This document shows, in pieces, positions 12,801 through 23,947 of a stretch of DNA of 64,000 nucleotides; positions within the stretch are counted from its first letter, which is position 1; the number at the start of each line of letters is the position of its first letter. Location: NCBI GenBank assembly GCA_003864495.1, contig PEDN01001106.1:124001-188000 (forward strand). The letters are read 5' to 3'. The notes beneath the pieces were generated by a model. It did no database searches. It was not told the DNA's origin and saw only the letters and a program-made list of their open reading frames with translations. This DNA is from Nemopilema nomurai (Eukaryota > Cnidaria > Scyphozoa > Rhizostomeae > Rhizostomatidae). The translations under genes were made by a program, and so were the position numbers.

Positions 12801-14953
12801 TAGGAAGTTATTTACCACTTTCATTTTGCAAAACCTGCCAATCCGATTATTCTTACACACCCTAGTCAAGGTAAATGCTTTACTGTCTGTTTCTATTGTA
12901 ACGTAATGAAAGCTAAGCAATTATACGTTGAAGATGCGGAAATTTTGAGTTAATCACTGATGAAGATGAAAGTGGGGACGTTTACAAATTTGAAGTTCGT
13001 TCTGAGTATCGATATATGCGTATCTTTACCGTACCAATGAATGGGATTCTTAACTAACTTTTGTATGGAAAGCGACACTTGTGTGAGAATGAGATGAGAC
13101 AATGTACTAACTAGATCAGGATATGACTGTTTTGTTTTCACTGATATCATAGAGTCAGTTGCATTCGACACAACAGAAATGCAGTGAATTTGAATTGAAG
13201 TCAAAGGAATTGCAAGAGGAGCTTGACAAAGATCTGGAGGCCAAGCTTCAGGTTAGTTCGTTTCTGTCAATATTTTAATAAAGTATAGTTCAAGCACTGT
13301 TAGTCTCTTCTGTCATCCTGCAGAAGTGATTAATTGCTCATTCCAGAACTGACTTTGAGAGCACATGTACATGTCATTTCAAATTAGTACTTAGTAAAAC
13401 GTTGCCTGTATTTTGAAGGGAGCATTAGCAAAATACAAGGATTTGCCAGCCGAACTCGAGAGTTTGCAAGCTGTCGTCGAAATGAAGAACGAGGACAACA
13501 GAAAAGCTAGAACTCACAACATGGAGCTTCAGAAGAGGGTGAGTGAATCCGAGGCACTGGTTTAGTGAAGCTAAGCTGTCATCGACGTTGTTCTCGCTTC
13601 AAATATCAGGCTTTTGGAAGCACGCTTCTCGTTATTTTGATGTGAAAAGTGCCATATTTGTGACAGTGCTGTACCAAAGCCATTCTTGTTTATACATAGC
13701 AAGAGGCTTTAATATCTTCAAGGCAGACCCAGTACTGCTAATATGCAGTTAATGAAATATTGAACGTGCGATATGTCGCCAAAGAAAAGAAGTCCATATT
13801 TCGGTTAGGATGGCAGGATTAAGGATTTTTATCTAATTTTTCAGCTTGAAGATTTCTACGAATTAGAGAAGAAATACACGAAGTTACTGCAAGAAAAAGA
13901 AGCACTGGATGCAGCATTGCAAAATAAAGTGAGATGTGAAAGGTGGGTGTTTCCAATTTGAACGTGGAGACCTTGTCTCAGAAATTTGTTTCGCTGCTCT
14001 TTGTTATCGTACCTGCAAAAGGGTCCATGATCTTGCTATTGAAGAGACAGGCTCGTCGTTAAAGGGGTCGTCGTTTCTTCCTTTTGACCGATGAAAGGTG
14101 ACTAATTCCCTTTAAAGTGGTGCACTGACAGGCAAAACACCGTTGACCTTGTGATTCATTGATTTTCAAATGCTGTCGGTATCTTGGTGATGCTGATTTC
14201 ATGCCTTGCTTGCTGTGTCTTAGTTTACAATGGCATTCAACAGCGATGCGTCCTCCCTAGTGCAATATTTTTCAAATTGTGAAATTCATAGGCTGCATGG
14301 CATTGTCTCTTATTATGACCTGTATATATTCTTTGATGGGGATGCGTGTTGTTTTCTGACTTTTTTTTAGTGTTTTGTCGAGAGTGCATCTTTGTTAACC
14401 TAAGGTATCTAGAGGCTTGAAAGAATGCTGCATATGGATCCATACTGTTTGGCGTTGTAGTCTCTTGAGGAAATCACAAGCATGCATTCTTCCTTTGTTT
14501 TCTTTTTGCCGGGCATCCTCTCTTTCACTTTGTGTATTTCTGACAAGTTCTGCTATTTTTGATGGTGTGTTCCAACGAATGTTCACCTGTTGATTTCGCA
14601 GTGGCAAGAACTTAATAATGTGAGTACCTCTTTACTTTTTCAGCTCTCTTTAAACCTCATCGTTTTTCCGTTCATGTAGGCAATTGTCCGTGGAAAGGGA
14701 AAGCTTACAAGCGAATCTTGAAATTGAATCCCGAAAAGTCAAACGACTGTCGATGGAGAAGGAAGAGCTCATGTGGAAAGTTTCGAATTCAAGCAATCTG
14801 AGCTTGTCTTCTCCTTCCTTAAATATCGACTCACCGCAATCCACGAATGGACTGCAAAGTACTCCAAAATCTTCGCGATCATTTACTCGATCGCTGAAGA
14901 CGCAGAGTTTGTATTTACCCCCGCTAGACGACGAAGAGTACACTGTTCTATGA
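3854..14953 (+). CDS. MTUS: MTUS1/MTUS2 (ATIP) family microtubule-associated coiled-coil protein, 12 exons
   Basis: Exons in phase: 3854-4106, 6648-6869, 8068-8414, 9011-9098, 11128-11286, 11864-11919, 12271-12376, 12694-12767, 13153-13251, 13419-13538, 13845-13942 and 14680-14953 (TGA), giving about 631 aa. The ATG sits in a good context (accATGG). Residues 1-225 are basic and Ser/Lys-rich, as in the microtubule-binding half of this family. From about residue 225 to 555 the protein is almost entirely coiled coil, starting near QELKSKCRDCEKQIYFLKE. The family signature is the C-terminus: ELESLQAVVEMKNE (exon 10) and KRLSMEKEELMWKV (exon 12) closely follow the vertebrate MTUS1/2 end, and are followed by the same Ser/Pro-rich tail. 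Vertebrate homologues bind microtubules and plus-end proteins; some isoforms interact with the AT2 receptor. Cytoskeletal function here is inferred from homology. The exon 1 donor (gtttca) is weak, so that boundary is the least certain. An extra 5' exon or alternative promoters, as in vertebrates, cannot be excluded. Confidence 0.88.
7762..7859. repeat. short inverted-repeat element in MTUS intron 2
   Basis: The left arm reads caaggtcacaatagcaa (7762-7778). The right arm, from 7833, contains ttgctattgtg and ends accttg (to 7859), so the segment can fold back on itself. A smaller internal palindrome (catagt...actatg) lies in the loop. The right arm also shares gaagttttgtacc with the 3' part of the dispersed element at 54227-54413. 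It may be a miniature foldback element or a relic of that family. Confidence 0.45.
9868..10210. repeat. homopolymer-studded low-complexity/decayed repeat in MTUS intron 4
   Basis: The stretch combines a G7 run near 9870 with several C5-C6 runs (cactcccccc, agcccccc, ccccctcccctcccc) within otherwise AT-rich DNA. A further G8 run occurs near 10446. No open frame or terminal repeat delimits an element. It looks like a decayed interspersed repeat inside the 2 kb intron. Confidence 0.35.
14602..14619 (+). other. candidate 18-nt cassette microexon of the MTUS gene
   Basis: A segment of 18 bases is bounded by a strong acceptor (gatttcgcag) and a strong donor (gtgagt). Inserted between exon 11 (phase 2) and exon 12 it keeps frame without a stop, changing the junction from ...CERQLS to ...CESGKNLIMQLS within the coiled coil. 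Inclusion is unproven. Confidence 0.4.
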
Positions 14954-17900
14954 CATTATCTGCTGTTCATTTTTACTGTAAGATAGCATCATCACGGGCC
15001 TAGCTTGACTGTAACAATTACGTAAATGGGAAGCGTTTTAAGGTTAGTTCTGATGTAAACTTTTCTTGTCGTTTGGATTTCGTCTCTAGTGAGGGTCATA
15101 TACGCTGAGTTACCTGAGAGACGGTTTATGAAGTTTTTAGCCTTAGCAAGAATCACCGCTTCCTTATATTAATATTGCGTTGCCATCTGTTGCTCGAATC
15201 TTTTAAGGTTACAATTGATATCTCTGAGATTAAAAAAAAGCAAGCAAATTGTTTAATTGTAGATTTCATTTCAGTTTTTTATTAATTGCAAGATGATTCC
15301 TGCAGATTGTTAAGCTAATTAGAAAGCGAAGATGTTTTACGCAATATTTTCAATAGCTTATTAAGGCTATTTAGTTTTGTGTTGTAGGAAATCCAAAATG
15401 GCCATGTTACTACATCTAATCAAAACATTCGTACTTCAGCCGTTATCTTCTTTACCGCAGTTCTTGTTCATACGGTTTAGCTTGGACCCCCTGAGCTTTT
15501 TTCTAACTGTTTTGGGTTGTTATACCCCTTGTCCTTTTGAAATCAGTTCTGGTTCAGTAATTTAGTTTAGGCAACCTATCTTCGATTTCGAATCCTTTTT
15601 CGGTTCCAAATCCCTCTTTCTCTTATTCCCGCGAAAATGACGTTACGCTGTAGTATTGGTTGTTCTAAATGGTTTTTAGAAGTCAAGGGGTGTATAATTT
15701 CAGATTAAATTATTTGTCGGGTTACTATTTTTAAAGAAGTATGATGTATATCTGTGTTACAAGATAATGTCGACCTGCTCCCTTGGTTGAGCTGTAATTA
15801 GAATAATTCTTGTCAGGCTTGGCAATTTTAAGCGGAACGTATTTACAAAAATTGTTATTTTTCACCTAAACATAGCCCTCCTTGATGGGTTTGTTTGAAG
15901 AACTGTAATATAGGCAATTTTTCATCACATGCTATCGCTGCCCATACCCTAAAAATTGTGGCATGCTTCTTTCTGTTGATGGCAGCGTTTATGATCCCTT
16001 CCGCAAAATTGCTTGTCTTGTTTCTGAATCTTGACGAGTTGGCGACTTAAATGTTAGCTAATAGTTCTTTGGAAGTTAATGTTGATCATTTTATGTTATA
16101 TTTTGTAAACTAATCCAGCTGATTTTTATAAAATGAAAATTAATCATGCTGATGTTGCTATTGACGCTTCTTTTTAAGCTAGAAGGAGAATATTGGTTTA
16201 ATCGACATATCTCTTTTTTGCATTACTTTGTCAATCGGCCTGTTCGATAAGAGCTACTTTTGCACCCTGTCAATGGTAATCCAGTTACCAAGGGTCTTAA
16301 TTTTATATGGAAATAAAAGGGTAAGCAGTTCAGTGGTGGCCTAGTTCTTCTAGTTTCTGATTGTAAATTTTTCTCCTGAAGTGAAAATGAGCCACATGGG
16401 CCCCTGCTTGCTATCCCTTAATGAAGTCAGATCCATAAAAACCGCAAGATCAACAAAGTAATTAAGCAAACTTCGATCTTTTATAGTTTCTACCAATCGA
16501 TGTTTTGTTAACTGGGTTGGAATCCAGAAATGCTTTATAAGAATTGAATCGTGTAGCGAGAAACAGCAATAAACCCAACCAATCGAGAAATGGCCAAGCT
16601 GTCGGAGAATGAAACCTAGAGTGTTGAATGACAATATGATTATATCTGAAATCAACAGCATGGGAATGTTAATAATTCGAGAAAGGCGGAAGAAACGATG
16701 ACAGTAAACGATCAGAGGAACCTAAGAAAATTCAGCAACAGGTAAGCAGTTTGGTTATTGTTAAATACGTCAACTTGTGCTCCAAAACGTCTCAATTGCG
16801 AGAAACATCGAAACCGTATCAAGCGCTCTTGCAACCCTGTAGTGTTTCCAATCCGCAAGTGGCTGTTCATTTTCCAATGGCCTGTGGTCATTTCCCGACG
16901 TTTGCATATTCTGTAGTGTGTTTTTGGACTTTTTTGGACGAAAAAAGTACTAGTATGAAGGGGTTCTACGTCCGCAAAGTTGGAAGGACAAACATGCATA
17001 AATTATGGTTCCTCCGTTTTTCGCAATCGTTTTACAGTCATGATATTTTCAAATTACATGACTACAGTACTTCCTTGTGCGACACTATTCGGAGTATGTA
17101 GAAACCCCGGAGTATGCCTAAAAAACATACTTGAGTCAAATAGCCTATAACCTTTTACAGGTATGCTTGACAAGGCTGGGAAAATAATACCCGCAACCAT
17201 GCAATCACGCTTCGAAACATTGAGCCATCCCACCATTTTTCATTACCCTACATCCACACTCAGATATTCCCCTAGGTTGAGCTGATTTTACCAACCAGAT
17301 CTAACTACACAGCAGCAACTTGGAAGCACAAAAGCAACAGGAAAATAATGTAAGTGCGTGTTAAGCGTAATCTGATAAATTACAAAGGACACATACATCA
17401 TTAAAAAATAGGCGATACCAAATTGAACTTACTAACCCCGATTTTAGTATAAATAAAATAAAAGAAAATACTGTATAGAGACATCTTTTATCATAAAAAT
17501 ACAAATTTCAAATACGGCCTAATCACTATTAAAGCTAACAATTGAATTAATATTGATAATTGTATACAAAAATGTTCACTGCAATGACTTTGTTATTCAA
17601 TTTGTCAGTCATTACTTCAAATAAAAAAGATTGGGGCGGGAATATGGCTGTGACTTCTGACAACACAATCTGTTTACGTTCTTCGCCTTCTTCTCGTAAA
17701 TTCTGGAGACCTAGATCAGAAACCGATTGCTTCAGAACACGGCTCCAGACCATCGAGAAAGCCAAATAAAGAAAAGCGGTACGTCTTCAACTTCTTTAAT
17801 TCCAAAGAGTGAAAGTTTAGGTTGTCGCTTTAAATGGGAGACTAAGTGTTATCTACGAACATAACTGAAATGTGCAGTCTAGAATCAACAGGGGAAGAGC

Positions 17901-18142
17901 CCGAAGTGCACTTGACAGAGAATAACAAAGGCACGGCACTTTTCGGAAAGGAGAAGGTAGTCCTTATTCTAAGTGACAACAAATACAGAACACAAATAAA
18001 TTTTAAGTATAATACGAAGAGTGAGAGGTAAGTCCGCTTGGTAGGTGTGTCCAAAAAACGTCAACATTTCTTGACCCCCGTCCTTTCCCTGGAAAAGCTC
18101 CTTTACTGGATACAGCATCACAATTTTCACATGCAACCTTAA
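14954..18142. other. MTUS 3' untranslated region and intergenic space
   Basis: Possible polyadenylation hexamers after the MTUS stop are ATTAAA near 15229 and 15702 and AATAAA at 16312-16317. I cannot tell which is used. From about 16830 to 17130 there are divergent fragments of the dispersed element described at 54227-54413. Short open frames on both strands between 17547 and 18054 have no homology I recognise. Confidence 0.45.
16828..17130. repeat. diverged copies of the dispersed 160-190 bp element, in both orientations
   Basis: At about 16890-16955 the motif cgacgtttgcatattctg, followed by ggacgaaaaaagtac, matches the core of the elements at 32929 and 54227. At about 17066-17100 the reverse complement of the same core appears (agtacttcc...gcgacactattcggagtatg). 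The two pieces face each other, so this is either two insertions or a rearranged copy. Confidence 0.5.
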
Positions 18143-18535
18143 TTAGAGTACCTAATACACATAGCTTTAAGTAGAATACTCAACATATACAGCTTTAAAT
18201 AGGATACTGCATACATAAAACTTTAAATAGAACACTGAACACATACTAAGTGGAATACTGAACACATATAGCTTTAAATAGAATACCATATATATCGCTA
18301 TAGAATACGAAACACATATAATTTGAGTAGAATACTGGGCACATATAGTATTGGGTGGAATACTGAACACATATAGCTTTAATTAGAATACCATATATCT
18401 TGCAGTAGAATACGGAACACACATAATTTGAGTAGAATACTGGGCACATAAAGTATTGGGTGGAATACTGAACACATATAGCTTTCATTAGAATACCATA
18501 TATCTTGCAGTAGAATACGGAACACAAAACTTGAA
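18143..18535. repeat. degenerate minisatellite with 105-bp higher-order unit
   Basis: The basic monomer is 22-30 bp, of the type gaatactgaacacatatagc followed by a short A/T tail. From about 18281 the monomers are organised into a 105-bp higher-order unit: gaataccatata starts at 18281, 18386 and 18491, exactly 105 bp apart. Upstream monomers (18143-18280) are more diverged. On the minus strand the array gives an open frame only because 105 is divisible by 3. It lies within 100-500 bp of the 3' end of the SLC49-like gene. Confidence 0.85.
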
Positions 18536-18632
18536 GTTGAACACATAATACAAACAGCACACGCATACACATGTAACATAGAAATGGGTACTGGAGCACA
18601 CGATACTCTATATATGCTGCAATTTTAAATAA

Positions 18633-20135
18633 CTAGATGACCCTCTCTAAGGCTGATTCGCGAGGCAACTTGTCCATCAATGGCAGGGATTGCTCTTTTG
18701 CGTGGTCCATTTCCGTCCTCTTCATTGGCACTTTGGCAATGCACACCAGAATGAGTCCGAAAACCGACAATGCTATGCACCCACCATTAACGGGCCGCAG
18801 CATCTCCATCTCCACCATCCATCCAAACACGTACGTCAGCACTAGGCCGTACAAGTTCCCAGTCATCATGGCCAGGGTACAAGTCGTGAACTCCGACAAC
18901 GGATATGTTATTTCTGCAATCTGTTCAAGCGCGAAGCTCGTATAGGGCACTGCGACTAGATTGAAAACACAGAAACTCACGAAAATGAGCGCGTAACTCT
19001 TCGTCCACAGAATCGAGGCGCTGAAGCAAGCGAGGCACGCCGTACCTACGACGTAGACGAAGGTAGCCGTGGCCTTGTACAGCTGGTAGGCCTCGATCCA
19101 GAAGCCGAACACCAAGATGCCCACGATGCCAATGATCGTCGCCACGAACCCCATCACGCCAATCTGCGAGTCGGGCAGTGACTGGAGGTTCGCCTTCACC
19201 AGCTGATTCAGCAAGGTGCTAATCACCGTCAGCAACCCGAACATAATTCCATACGCCTGCGCAGTCAAGTTAAAGTCCACGTCTTTGACTAGCAGTTTGA
19301 TTGAAGTGAAAAAGGACACGTCAATATTGTCAAACTTCTTGCCCCTTAGTTCTTGAGACAACGAAGGTGGCGTTGCTGGCCTATCTTTGACTAGCAGAAC
19401 AACCAAAATAAGCGTCAAGGAGCAGAACACTGCCTGACTTCTAACCAAATAGTCTATGCCCTCCATGACCCGGTTGAGGTCCTTTGAATCGGGCACGATA
19501 AGGGTTGGATGCAGGAACCCCACAGCCACCCCGACGTAGCACATCAAGACGCCGATGGACGTTGCTATGGCGCGCTCGTGCTCGCCGAACCACGTCGTCG
19601 CCAGCTCTGGGGGCACGGCGGCGATGAAGGGGCCGGCGGCCGCTACCATGAGCTGGCCTGCAACTATGTACACGAAACCGTCTCTTCCGACGCCCATTGA
19701 TCTAGTGAATGTTCCACACGTGTTCAAAATCGCAGCAACCAGAATCGTAGCTCGCAGGCCGTACGTGGAAAGGAACCCCGCGGCAGGGAGCGCGAACACT
19801 ATGAAAGCGAGTAAGAACGACATGGACAGCCAGTCGACGACCAGCGGCTCGATTTCGTAGTAAATGACAGCAATGTCGCTGATTGAAGAGAACGTTATCC
19901 ACAACGAATTGTACGCCATATTGACAAGGCAGACGGCAAAGAGCACGAGCCAACGCGCTTTATACAACGTGTAGGTCGCGCCTTTGCCAGGCGATGCGTT
20001 GGCGCACGCTGCATCTCCAAGAAGTTTTGTTTGGTTGCCATTCAACTTGCAGTCATTGTCGTTGTTGTTGCCAGAAAAGGCAGCTTGTTGGTGCATGTTG
20101 AACAGCGCCTTTAGGGAAAGCAGATTTGATTTCAT
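18633..20135 (-). CDS. SLC49/FLVCR-family major facilitator transporter, single exon
   Basis: An intact 500-codon frame begins with ATG at 20133-20135 and ends with TAG. After a ~60-residue cytosolic N-terminus, the protein shows the 12-helix MFS pattern. Helix 1 starts at ARWLVLFAVCLVNMAYNSLW (about 60-80). DWLSM at 101-105 and TYGLR at 124-128 match the FLVCR/SLC49 loop. TTWFGEHERAIATS (180-193) and the AEITYPLSE segment (407-415) are further family signatures. A charged linker follows helix 6 (about 250-280) and a 30-residue hydrophilic tail ends the protein. Vertebrate members are plasma-membrane or organellar carriers linked to haem, choline and ethanolamine; the substrate here cannot be read from sequence. 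I cannot separate FLVCR1/2 from SLC49A3/A4 by eye. It has no introns and a GC content far above its surroundings, unlike neighbouring genes. Confidence 0.85.
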   Translation of the reverse strand: MKSNLLSLKALFNMHQQAAFSGNNNDNDCKLNGNQTKLLGDAACANASPGKGATYTLYKARWLVLFAVCLVNMAYNSLWITFSSISDIAVIYYEIEPLVVDWLSMSFLLAFIVFALPAAGFLSTYGLRATILVAAILNTCGTFTRSMGVGRDGFVYIVAGQLMVAAAGPFIAAVPPELATTWFGEHERAIATSIGVLMCYVGVAVGFLHPTLIVPDSKDLNRVMEGIDYLVRSQAVFCSLTLILVVLLVKDRPATPPSLSQELRGKKFDNIDVSFFTSIKLLVKDVDFNLTAQAYGIMFGLLTVISTLLNQLVKANLQSLPDSQIGVMGFVATIIGIVGILVFGFWIEAYQLYKATATFVYVVGTACLACFSASILWTKSYALIFVSFCVFNLVAVPYTSFALEQIAEITYPLSEFTTCTLAMMTGNLYGLVLTYVFGWMVEMEMLRPVNGGCIALSVFGLILVCIAKVPMKRTEMDHAKEQSLPLMDKLPRESALERVI

Positions 20136-23100
20136 TAAAAGAAACTTGCAACTGTGCTAAGGTTGTTCATAAACGATGCACAGCTGTCATTGTCGAACTT
20201 CCACTGTCCTTAGGTCATATGACAAAATTATCATTTGATAAGTGAAACTGCAAACGACCAAGGCCAGTATTTTTCACCCGAGCTTGAATTGATCTGAATC
20301 TGACCACCCTGATATCCACAATAATGTTGGCATCTCCTTAGCTGCTGAATTCAAGCTCACTCTAAACAAAAGCGGTTATGGCCATCCAATGCTTCGCCTT
20401 TTGAAATCACAAAGAAAAGCTCATTCAATAATTTCTAAACCAGACAAATCAAGGGGAGACGGGAATCTAATATCTTCGTTATCAAATCACCAAAAGTGAT
20501 GGAATGTAAGCAGTTGTGCGAATCCTTTGTCCACTTTCATGGAAAGTAAATCACTAGAGGGCTATATTAAAGCTTTTTAGTGTAATATTTCTCGGGAGGA
20601 TTCTTAATGGTAGCAAGTCAATACAATACAGATCATTGGCTGAAAAAGCAGTTATCACAGTTTCTTATAATCATTGTGGATTTCTTGGAAGTTTAATTGG
20701 GTGACTCAAGGAAAAGCCAGTGATGCAGCCCCAGTCTTCTTGCCAAATAAAAACTTCTGGATAACTCTAATGTAAGGCTTAAAGAGAAACACCCCCAAAT
20801 ATAATTTAAAACAACTATAGAGTAAAGACCAAAACAAAAATGAATGAAACAAAAAGTTTGATAGAACAACTTTTTAGAGCAAAAATGTAAATTTGAATTC
20901 ATCTTTGTCACATTTTTCTAGGTCTCCACAATTTAATTGGAGCTTTACCTAAAGTATCTGGTTCAAGCCAGTGATATCATATTAATAAAGTTGCATTACG
21001 AAAACTCTCTGCCTTCTTCTTTATTGAAACAGGTAGTTTTAAATCTTCAATTTGGCAAAATCCTTACTAAACTTTAAACAATTTGGAGGGTTTAGTGATT
21101 AGAATGAACTGCCAAAATACAGATAGAAATCCATCTAGCTGGCAATATGATTTCAATTTTGTATTTTGTATCAACATCAGGTATGAGGGTTCTTATTATT
21201 CAGGTTACAAGCCAAATACAATTAATAAACTAAAATCAAAAAGGGTTTACAGCATACCTAAGACAATCCAGAGGTACTTGCTTTATGAATAAGCTTATAT
21301 TTTTAACAAACTCTTTTTGCAACATTTAACATGCAGCATATTTTGTCTGTTTAGGGTCAAACAGACAGTGATGCCATTTAAGACAGAATGGGTAAAGAGA
21401 AGCATTCAGTAGAATCTCAAAGTGCAATGCATTATGTTTGAATAAAAGGCCAAAGCAAAAAACATCTATCAAAAATCAATAATACCTGCACAGAATATTA
21501 TCTGCATGGAAGAGACTTGCAGTAAAGGAAAACAATTCCTTTAAGGCAGTTCAAGTTTCTTTATTTCTAATGAACCTCGTGATCTAGGCCATGGCTCCAA
21601 CACTTTCTCTAATCTTCTTTCATTCATTTTCATTCTATTAACAGTTTCTTTCCTGCTATTGTCATCATTTCCAGACTAAATAATTTAATCCATTACTCAA
21701 GTTGCTTTACAAGACCTATTCAAATATCTTTACATATAAAACACTGCCTTCTGTAATGCAAATGGCTACTTGTGAAAACAAACATAGAGAAAGGAAGGAA
21801 TTGGCAATGGTGTTGAGAAATTGACTAAGTTGTACAAAGTGCATTTGAAAAGCTACATTTGACTTGATAAAATCTCAATAGACCTTTAATATCAAATTCC
21901 TGGATCAAGATCTGCTGAAGACAAGCAGCATAATAATGTCAGTGGTGTGAGTTGATCAAGAATTATACTAAACACCTCCAAAATGAGCAAAATCAATCAA
22001 TAATGTTTTGGGTTTCCAGATTAATAGCTGCTTTGAAAAATCAATTAATAGCTCCATTCATTTGAATCATTAACATTCTTGAACACCTTACAAGTAATCA
22101 TTGAAAGATTGTTTGAATTGAATAAGTTTCATAGATAAACTTAGAATCAAATATCTAGCTATGTTGCAATACTGGTGTTGGGCAAAACAGCTATACTTTA
22201 CAAGATACTACTCTAAGTGACAATCTGCATGTTCCATGAGAAGAAATATATTTTTTTATTTCTGATCTCAGGCAGGATCAGTTGTTGAGTTGTCTCAGGA
22301 AGAGACTGTTGATGATTGTGTTTATAACAAGTAAATCTGACCCCCTATCTACAACAGCTCCGATAATTCAGGAGTGGCGGAAAACTCGATTTTCAATAGG
22401 GCTCACGGGGATTCAGTCCACATATTAAAGCTAGAATATATCTGGGTTCTATTCCTTAGTGCTAATATATAGCTACTTTTCAATAAATCAACTAACTACT
22501 GATCAATTTCAGCTAAGGGTGCATGGTGTCTGTGTGCTACTTTCCACGTCAGCGCCTCTAGGGAAAAACAGCCCATGACTCCAGTCTTCCCGATCACAAA
22601 AGTCAATTCACCAGAAAAGAGTGATGCTTCTTAAGTAATCATACAGGTTTTGTTTGACATCTGGTCCATTATATTATCCCAGCAGTACATCTACAACGAT
22701 ATCCTCCCCTGCCTGATACTACGATATTGACTAAGTTGAATATGACTGCAGGCCTCGCCTGCTCTTGTTTCAAAATTACAGAGTATCGAATTTCCCATTG
22801 CATCATTAAACGCAGGAAATTGCTTTAATATGAAAAGGAATTGGTTGTATAGAAAAACCGAGTACTCACACCCTCATGCCTTTCTTCTTTCGAGCTGAAT
22901 TTTCGCTTCTTTCTAACAAGCTTCCATGCCCCACTCCTAAATTCCTTCGCAGCTACCAGCAATATTGAGGTGCAGCTCCACAGAAGATTTTCCCCCTTTC
23001 TGATGTGAATCGTTGTTTTTGCTACAATTCTCCTCTGTTTCAACAAAGAGAGCCGGAGTAGCCTTCTCATTTGCAAGTAGAAGCTGCTAATCATTAGAAC

Positions 23101-23553
23101 AATTGGTGACCAAGTGAACCTCATACTCTCTTTTTAGAGTGGATATTTCCGCCACTGATTTTACGTAGAAATTCACAGCGAGAACCTGCTTCTCGAAATA
23201 CATAATGCCTGTTCAGAATAACAAACATAAGTTGATTTTTCCACGTTGCCAGCATTTTCTATTGCACCATGGAGACGAGCAATCTAGCCAAAGAGAATGC
23301 ACATGGTATTATTACGTTTAGCGCTTCTTCCTCTTTGCTGGCTGCCATCCTGAAGCTTCAAGTTTCAGAAATCCTTCTTCCTCTCAGCTAATTTACTGAT
23401 GTAATGCAAGGCGACATTATTTGTTGGGTGCAATAGAGAGAGATTCCTGTCACGTGCCTCACGTGTTCGGTGACGTTTTTGTCGTTATTTTGCTTCATGA
23501 GCCCAAATTCTTGGAATCCAACCAGTTTTATATATTTTGTCACTCGCACCCAT
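20136..23553. other. AT-rich intergenic region
   Basis: Presumably this holds the promoter of the minus-strand transporter in its first few hundred bases. There are no long open frames. A 100-codon frame on the minus strand at 22825-23124 ends against a good donor (ggt|gtgagt) and could be an untranslated or orphan exon, but nothing supports it as a gene. Confidence 0.4.
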
Positions 23554-23555
23554 TA

Positions 23556-23945
23556 CACGCTTTTTTTATAAGGAACCTACCACAAGGCCTAGTTCCAAAA
23601 GTTCCTTTTTCGTAGACCTCAAGTCATCAGATTTTAATACCAAAAGTTCCTTAATTTTCACTGCACATCAATAAGCCTTAACACTTAATAGAGAGAGGGG
23701 TGAGATATAATATGCGGAAAATACTCAATAAAGCACTTGAGACACGAATAAGAAAACAATCTACGCGAGTATTGGCTGCAAATGAATGGAACGGGCTTTT
23801 TAGCTTTTGATGCTTGCAGTTATAAAAAAATTTCTAATCGAAAAGTTCCTTAGGGATTTCGTTTTTAGTAGTATAAGTTCATTATATATTTCGACCGTCT
23901 ACATGTAGGTTCCTTATAAAGTGGTTCCTTATAAAAAAAAGCGTG
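23556..23945. mobile_element. MITE with ~22-bp terminal inverted repeats and TA target duplication
   Basis: The left terminus reads cacgctttttttataaggaa (from 23556). The right terminus is its complement, ttccttataaaaaaaagcgtg (ending 23945), differing by one T in the homopolymer. TA dinucleotides flank both ends (23554-23555 and 23946-23947), as expected for Tc1/mariner-type insertion. A further inverted copy of tataaggaacctac lies just inside the right end (complement at about 23905-23918), so the right end carries a doubled terminus. The 390-bp element has no coding capacity, so it is non-autonomous. Confidence 0.8.
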
Positions 23946-23947
23946 TA

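Noticed and set aside
17547..18054. Overlapping short frames on both strands (e.g. MAFSMVWSRVLKQSVSD on -, and a Glu/Lys-rich frame ending at a good gtaagt donor near 18030 on +)
   Set aside because: Codon composition is mildly coding-like, but no in-phase partner exons or homology could be found, and frames on opposite strands compete. Left as unexplained sequence.
18246..18599. 117-codon minus-strand open frame with Tyr/Cys-rich repeats
   Set aside because: It is the translation of the 105-bp minisatellite, open only because the period is a multiple of three. There is no splice or domain support.
22825..23124. 100-codon minus-strand frame ending against a strong splice donor
   Set aside because: No downstream exon joins in phase to anything recognisable. 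It could be a non-coding first exon of an unknown transcript.
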